Source: Methylovirgula sp. (GTDB taxonomy: Bacteria; Pseudomonadota; Alphaproteobacteria; Rhizobiales; Beijerinckiaceae). From it: a DNA stretch of 35,055 nucleotides. The DNA lies in assembly GCA_030036945.1 (NCBI GenBank), contig JASHSB010000125.1, positions 1 through 35,055 of the forward strand, in the 5' to 3' direction. The notes beneath the pieces are model-generated. The model ran no database searches and was not told the DNA's origin. It saw only the letters and a program-made list of their open reading frames with translations. The position numbers were made by a program, and so were the translations under genes. This document shows, in pieces, positions 30,510 through 35,055 of the stretch (position 1 is its first letter; every line of letters begins with the position of its first letter).

Positions 30510-31688
30510 ATGCATTCCCATTGCCGGAGGCAACCGGCAATGATTGCGGCGCATAATCCCCCTTGGTGGATTCGCCTTCTCTCGGTTTATTTTCCAGATT
30601 GGCTGGTCAGCGCGACGGTGCTGGCCAGCGCTGCGCCGATTGCGCTGCTGTTTCACCGGACATTCATGCGGATGGTGCGCCGGCTGATCGGCCAGCAGCA
30701 CATCTTCGTGCAATCGCTGATCTCACGGGTATTCGGGGCGACGCGGTTTGCGCTCGTGCTTGCCGGCGTCGCGCTGGTGTTGCCGATCGTGCCGCTTTCC
30801 GGCGCGACGGCCCTGCTCATTGCCGAAGGACTGGTGATCTGTTTGGTGCTGCTGGTCGGCTGGGCGGCGATCACGGCGATCGAACTCGCCGGCGACTTTT
30901 ACGTGCGCCGATTCCGCATCGACGTTTCCGACAATCTGCTGGCGCGCAAGCATTTGACGCAAGTCCGCGTGCTGCGCCGCGTCGGCGAGACGATCGTAGC
31001 GATGATCACGGTCGCCGTGGCGTTGATGACCGTGCCGCAAGTTCGCCAGTTCGGCGTCAGTCTGATCGCCTCGGCGGGCGCGGCGGGAATCCTGGTCGGC
31101 CTGGCGGCGCGGCCGATCCTCACCAACCTCATCGCCGGCGTGCAGATCGCCATCACTCAGCCGATCCGCATCGGCGACGCCGTCGTCGTCGAGAACGAAT
31201 GGGGATGGATTGAGGAAATCACCGGCACTTACGTGGTCATCAAAATCTGGGATTGGCGGCGTCTCGTCGTGCCGATTTCGTATTTTCTGGAGAAGCCGTT
31301 CCAGAATTGGACACGGATGTCGTCGGAAATCATCGTCGCTGTGCTTCTATGGGTCGACTACGCGACGCCCATCGGACACGTCCGCGAAAAGCTCACCGAC
31401 ATCGTGAAGAATTCAAAACTCTGGGACGGCCGCGTCGTCAACATGCAGGTGACCGACGCTTCCGATCGCTCGATCCAGATTCGCGCCTTGGCGAGCGCCC
31501 GCAATTCGCAGGACGTCTGGGACCTGCGCTGCGAGATCCGCGAAAAATTGATCGCCTTCCTGCGGGAAACCTGCCCCGACGCGCTGCCGAAGCAGCGCAC
31601 GGAAGTGGGAGGACTCGCCGCAGCGGATCTGGCGGAACCGAGCCGACCGAAGAGTCTCGCGAAGGCCGGGAAGCGACCGCATCGCTGA
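30510..31688 (+). CDS. mechanosensitive ion channel (MscS family)
   Basis: Multiple TM segments then LIASAGAAGILVGLAARPILTNLIAGVQIAITQPIRIGDAVVVENEWGWIEEITGTYVVIKIWDWRRLVVPISYFLEKPFQNWTR. Confidence 0.92.
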   Translation: MHSHCRRQPAMIAAHNPPWWIRLLSVYFPDWLVSATVLASAAPIALLFHRTFMRMVRRLIGQQHIFVQSLISRVFGATRFALVLAGVALVLPIVPLSGATALLIAEGLVICLVLLVGWAAITAIELAGDFYVRRFRIDVSDNLLARKHLTQVRVLRRVGETIVAMITVAVALMTVPQVRQFGVSLIASAGAAGILVGLAARPILTNLIAGVQIAITQPIRIGDAVVVENEWGWIEEITGTYVVIKIWDWRRLVVPISYFLEKPFQNWTRMSSEIIVAVLLWVDYATPIGHVREKLTDIVKNSKLWDGRVVNMQVTDASDRSIQIRALASARNSQDVWDLRCEIREKLIAFLRETCPDALPKQRTEVGGLAAADLAEPSRPKSLAKAGKRPHR

Positions 31689-31708
31689 CCGCGATCTTGG
31701 GGAGGAGC

Positions 31709-32488
31709 CTACTCGCTCGCTTCGGCGGTCAGCCAGGTCTGCCAATCCTGCGCCGAACCGTAGAAACAGTTGCGGTCGACGTAGCCGTTGATGCCGGGCA
31801 CCCGCGCTTCGGCGGTGTGCTGCCAGAAATTCCAGCGAAGGTTGCCGTATTTGACCGCCGGATAGTCCTTCACGCTGCGCACCCACAGCGCATAGTCCGG
31901 AAACTCGCCTTCGAGCACGTCGTGATAAAAGTCGATCGAGGTGTAAAGGATCGGCCGTTTGCCGTAGGTCCTTTGCATCGCGTCGAGAATGGTCCTGATC
32001 GTCGCCAAGGCCTGGTCGCGCGGCACATGGCGGGGACAGGTTTTCGATTCGGCGTTCCATTCGACGTCGAGAACCGGCGGCAGCGCGGCGGGATCGTTCG
32101 GCACGTTGGCGACGAACCAGGCGGCCTGGTCTTCCGCCGGGCGGCACCAATATGCGAAGTGATAGGCGCCGCGCGGCACGCCCGCGGCCTTCGCCCCGTA
32201 CCAGTTCTGCAGGAATTTCTCGTCGAAGTAATCGCCGCCTTCGGTGGCCTTGATCCAGGCAAACTTCACGCCCGACGCCCTGACCTCGTTCCAGTCGATG
32301 TCGCCCTGGTATTTCGAGACGTCGATGCCGTGGACCTCGAAATCGTCCGCCGTCGGATAGACGTCTTGCATGGTCCCGGCGCAGCCGGCGAGCACAAGGA
32401 TCAAGAAGGCAAGAAAGACCCCGCCGATCCCGAAATCCGCTCCGGGGCTCCGGCAAACCGGCAAGGCAAAACAACGACGTCGGATCAT
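31709..32488 (-). CDS. lipoprotein-type glycoside hydrolase family 25 (lysozyme-like)
   Basis: Lipobox LILVLAGC; HGIDVSKYQGDIDWNEVRASGVKFAWIKATEGGDYFDEKFLQNWYGAKAAGVPRGAYHFA, LDVEWN. Confidence 0.93.
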   Translation of the reverse strand: MIRRRCFALPVCRSPGADFGIGGVFLAFLILVLAGCAGTMQDVYPTADDFEVHGIDVSKYQGDIDWNEVRASGVKFAWIKATEGGDYFDEKFLQNWYGAKAAGVPRGAYHFAYWCRPAEDQAAWFVANVPNDPAALPPVLDVEWNAESKTCPRHVPRDQALATIRTILDAMQRTYGKRPILYTSIDFYHDVLEGEFPDYALWVRSVKDYPAVKYGNLRWNFWQHTAEARVPGINGYVDRNCFYGSAQDWQTWLTAEASE

Positions 32489-32571
32489 GACTCGGATTTA
32501 TCCGATGCCAGGTAACGACCCGTTAACAAGCGCGGATGCCGCTGTCCACAGTCGAGACGGCGCGCTGATCG

Positions 32572-34578
32572 TCACGGGTTTTGGACTCCGGCCGCCGGCG
32601 CGAGAACCGGCTCTTCCGCGGGTACGCCGCGCATCCCGTCGGCCTTGAGACGTTTCAGATCCGGCGGTGTCGCCTCCGCGGCGAGGTCGCGTAGCGCCAC
32701 CTCGAGGGGCAGCGTCGTCTGCTCGTTGCTGCCGAGCCGGCGCAGCGAGACCGTGCGCTCCGCCGCTTCACGCTTGCCGACCACCAGGAGTACCGGAATC
32801 TTGGTCAGCGAATGTTCGCGCACTTTATAGGTAATCTTCTCGTTGCCGAGATCGGCTTCGGCCTTCAATCCCGCTTGCCTCGCCGCGGCCAGAACTTCGA
32901 GCGCATATTCGTCGACGTCCTGGGTAATCGTGGCGATCATCACCTGCAGCGGCGAGAGCCAAAGCGGCAGATGACCGGCGAAATGTTCGATCAAAATGCC
33001 GATGAACCGCTCGAGCGAGCCGAACATGGCGCGATGGATCATTACCGGCGTCTTCTTCTCGCTGTCGGGACCGATGTAGAAGGCGCCGAGTCGGCCGGGC
33101 ATGTTGAAATCGACCTGCGTCGTCCCGCATTGCCATTCGCGGCCGATGGCGTCGCGCAGCGTATATTCGAGCTTCGGGCCGTAGAAGGCGCCTTCGCCGG
33201 GATTGACGGCGGCTTTGAAACCGCGCGCGTTGAGTTCGTCGAGCACGCGCGTCAACGCCGCCTCGGCCTTGTCCCAGGCGTCGTCCGAACCGACCCGTTT
33301 CTCCGGCCGCGTCGACATTTTGATGATGATATCCTCGAAGCCGAAGTCCTTATAGATCGACAGGATGAGGTCGTTGATGCGCAGCGCCTCTTCCTTGATC
33401 TGATCCTCGGTGCAGAAAATATGCGCGTCGTCCTGGGTGAAAGCGCGCACCCTCATGATGCCGTGCAACGCGCCGGACGGCTCATAGCGATGCACGATGC
33501 CGAATTCCGCAATCTTCAAGGGAAGATCGCGATAAGACTTCAAACCGTTCTTGAAGATCTGAATGTGGCCGGGGCAGTTCATCGGCTTTAAGGCGAAGAC
33601 GCGTTCGTCCTCGGTCATGGTCGTGAACATGTTTTCGCGATAGGTCTGCCAGTGGCCGGACATTTCCCAGAGCGCCCGGTCGAGCACCTGCGGCGTATTC
33701 ACCTCGACGTAACGCTCGGTCTGCTGGCGGCGGCGCATATAGGCGATCAAAGTCTGGAAAAGCGTCCAGCCTTTCGAGTGCCAGAAGACGGTGCCCGGCC
33801 CTTCCTCCTGGAAATGGAAGAGATCCATCTCGCGGCCGAGACGGCGGTGGTCGCGGCGCTCGGCTTCGGCGAGCTGGTGGAGATAGGCGTCGAGCTGCGC
33901 CTGGTTGGCGAAGGCGGTGGCGTAGATGCGCTGCAGCATCGGCTTCGATGAATCGCCCCGCCAATAGGCGCCCGCCACTTTCATGAGCTTGAACGCCGCG
34001 CCGATCTTGCCGGTCGAAGTCATATGCGGACCGCGGCAGAGATCGAGCCATTCGCCCTGCTTGTAGATCTTGATCTCCTGGTCGGGCGGAATCGCATCGA
34101 CGAGTTCGACCTTGAACGCCTCGCCACGCTTTTCGAACCAAGCCTTGGCCGCGTCGCGCGACCAAACTTCCTTGGCGAACGGCCGGTCCTTGGCGATAAT
34201 TTCCGCCATTTTTTTCTCGATGGCCGGAAAGTCTTCCGGCGTGAACGGCTCACCGCGATAAAAATCGTAATAGAAGCCGTTCTCAATCACCGGTCCGATC
34301 GTGACCTGCGTGCCGGGATAAAGCGTCTGCACCGCTTCGGCGAGCACATGCGCCGCGTCGTGGCGGATCAATTCGAGGGCGCGCGGATTGTCGCGGTCGA
34401 TAAACTCGATGTCCGCGTCGCGCTCGATCGGATCGGCGAGATCGGCGAGTTTGCCGTCGATGGCCATGGCGACGCTACGCTTGGCGAGCGAAGGGGAAAT
34501 GCTTCTGGCGATTTCGCCGCCGCGGATGCCGGCCGGATATCGGCGCGTGGCGCCGTCCGGAAATGTCACCGAGACCAT
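32572..34578 (-). CDS. thrS: threonyl-tRNA synthetase
   Basis: TGS-like N-terminus; [31 protein letters not shown]-like segment, [61 protein letters not shown]. Confidence 0.97.
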   Translation of the reverse strand: MVSVTFPDGATRRYPAGIRGGEIARSISPSLAKRSVAMAIDGKLADLADPIERDADIEFIDRDNPRALELIRHDAAHVLAEAVQTLYPGTQVTIGPVIENGFYYDFYRGEPFTPEDFPAIEKKMAEIIAKDRPFAKEVWSRDAAKAWFEKRGEAFKVELVDAIPPDQEIKIYKQGEWLDLCRGPHMTSTGKIGAAFKLMKVAGAYWRGDSSKPMLQRIYATAFANQAQLDAYLHQLAEAERRDHRRLGREMDLFHFQEEGPGTVFWHSKGWTLFQTLIAYMRRRQQTERYVEVNTPQVLDRALWEMSGHWQTYRENMFTTMTEDERVFALKPMNCPGHIQIFKNGLKSYRDLPLKIAEFGIVHRYEPSGALHGIMRVRAFTQDDAHIFCTEDQIKEEALRINDLILSIYKDFGFEDIIIKMSTRPEKRVGSDDAWDKAEAALTRVLDELNARGFKAAVNPGEGAFYGPKLEYTLRDAIGREWQCGTTQVDFNMPGRLGAFYIGPDSEKKTPVMIHRAMFGSLERFIGILIEHFAGHLPLWLSPLQVMIATITQDVDEYALEVLAAARQAGLKAEADLGNEKITYKVREHSLTKIPVLLVVGKREAAERTVSLRRLGSNEQTTLPLEVALRDLAAEATPPDLKRLKADGMRGVPAEEPVLAPAAGVQNP

Positions 34579-34678
34579 GTCGTCTCCTTGGGCTCACTCG
34601 CCGATACCAATCGGCGTAAGCGCGGAAAAATCCCCCGGGGGCGGCTCGCCCATAGCACGGCGCCGCGCCGATGAGAAG

Positions 34679-35055
34679 CTACCGCTCGTTTTGCGCGATA
34701 CGCGCCAGGATCGCTTCCCGTTCGCGGCGCGAGGCCGCGCCGCGAGCCTTCGCCGCGACAACTACACGCTCCGAGGCGGTTTCGGGTGTACCGGCTTGAA
34801 AGGGGGGGCGCCGGCGCATATTCGAGGCTTAGCTGGATCGTTTCGGCTTCGCTCTGCCCGGCCAGTTCCGCGACCAGCGCCAGAGCGAAATCGATCCCCG
34901 CCGTCACTCCGCCCGCCGTAATGAGATTGCCGTCGCGAACGATGCGCCCCTCGCTGGGAATCGCGCCGAAGAAACGCAGCAAGTCGCGCGCGTTCCAATG
35001 CGTTGTCGCCTTTCGCCCCCGCAACAGACCCGCGGCGCCGAGCACGAATGCGCCG
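34679..35055 (-). pseudogene. DJ-1/PfpI family protein, 5' part outside window, apparent one-base frameshift in a G7/C7 run
   Basis: [80 protein letters not shown]. Removing one C from the 7-C run continues as [40 protein letters not shown] to a TAG at 34681..34679. Confidence 0.75.

Noticed and set aside
31253-32515. 420-aa plus-strand ORF across the MscS and GH25 genes
   Set aside because: Overlaps the end of the MscS frame and the antisense of GH25; composition is that of an out-of-frame translation.
1-35055. CRISPR array, rRNA or tRNA genes
   Set aside because: No regularly spaced direct repeats and no tRNA T-loop/acceptor pattern seen by eye; tRNAscan-SE and a CRISPR finder would be needed to be certain.
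1-35055. A new multi-gene defence, toxin-antitoxin or biosynthetic system
   Set aside because: No pairing of nuclease/NTPase/toxin-like genes and no enzyme cluster was found; most genes are assignable housekeeping functions.

Overview
The window reads as ordinary GC-rich alphaproteobacterial (probably Rhizobiales) chromosome. About 9 kb of accessory sequence comes first: an IS3-family transposase remnant, small secreted or membrane proteins, an alpha/beta hydrolase and an L,D-transpeptidase-like protein. A housekeeping block follows: aspS, ialB-like, rnd, ppx, ppk, nitroreductase, yidD, IscU/NifU-like scaffold, folE, hisI, CBS protein, rhomboid protease, prfB, mrcA, amidase, rne, MscS-type channel, GH25 lysozyme, thrS, and a truncated DJ-1/PfpI-like gene. 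I found no CRISPR array, rRNA, tRNA or recognisable new defence or biosynthetic system. The items most worth a second look are: (i) a structured ~600-nt intergenic region between the divergent amidase and rne genes, with several perfect hairpins; (ii) a three-copy PsiF-like repeat gene split by a one-base frameshift, followed 8 nt later by a 45-codon ORF missing from the ORF track; (iii) an intact programmed +1 frameshift site in prfB, which the ORF track misses; (iv) a frameshift in a 7-G run in the DJ-1/PfpI-like gene. All product calls come from motif recognition by eye. No database search was run.
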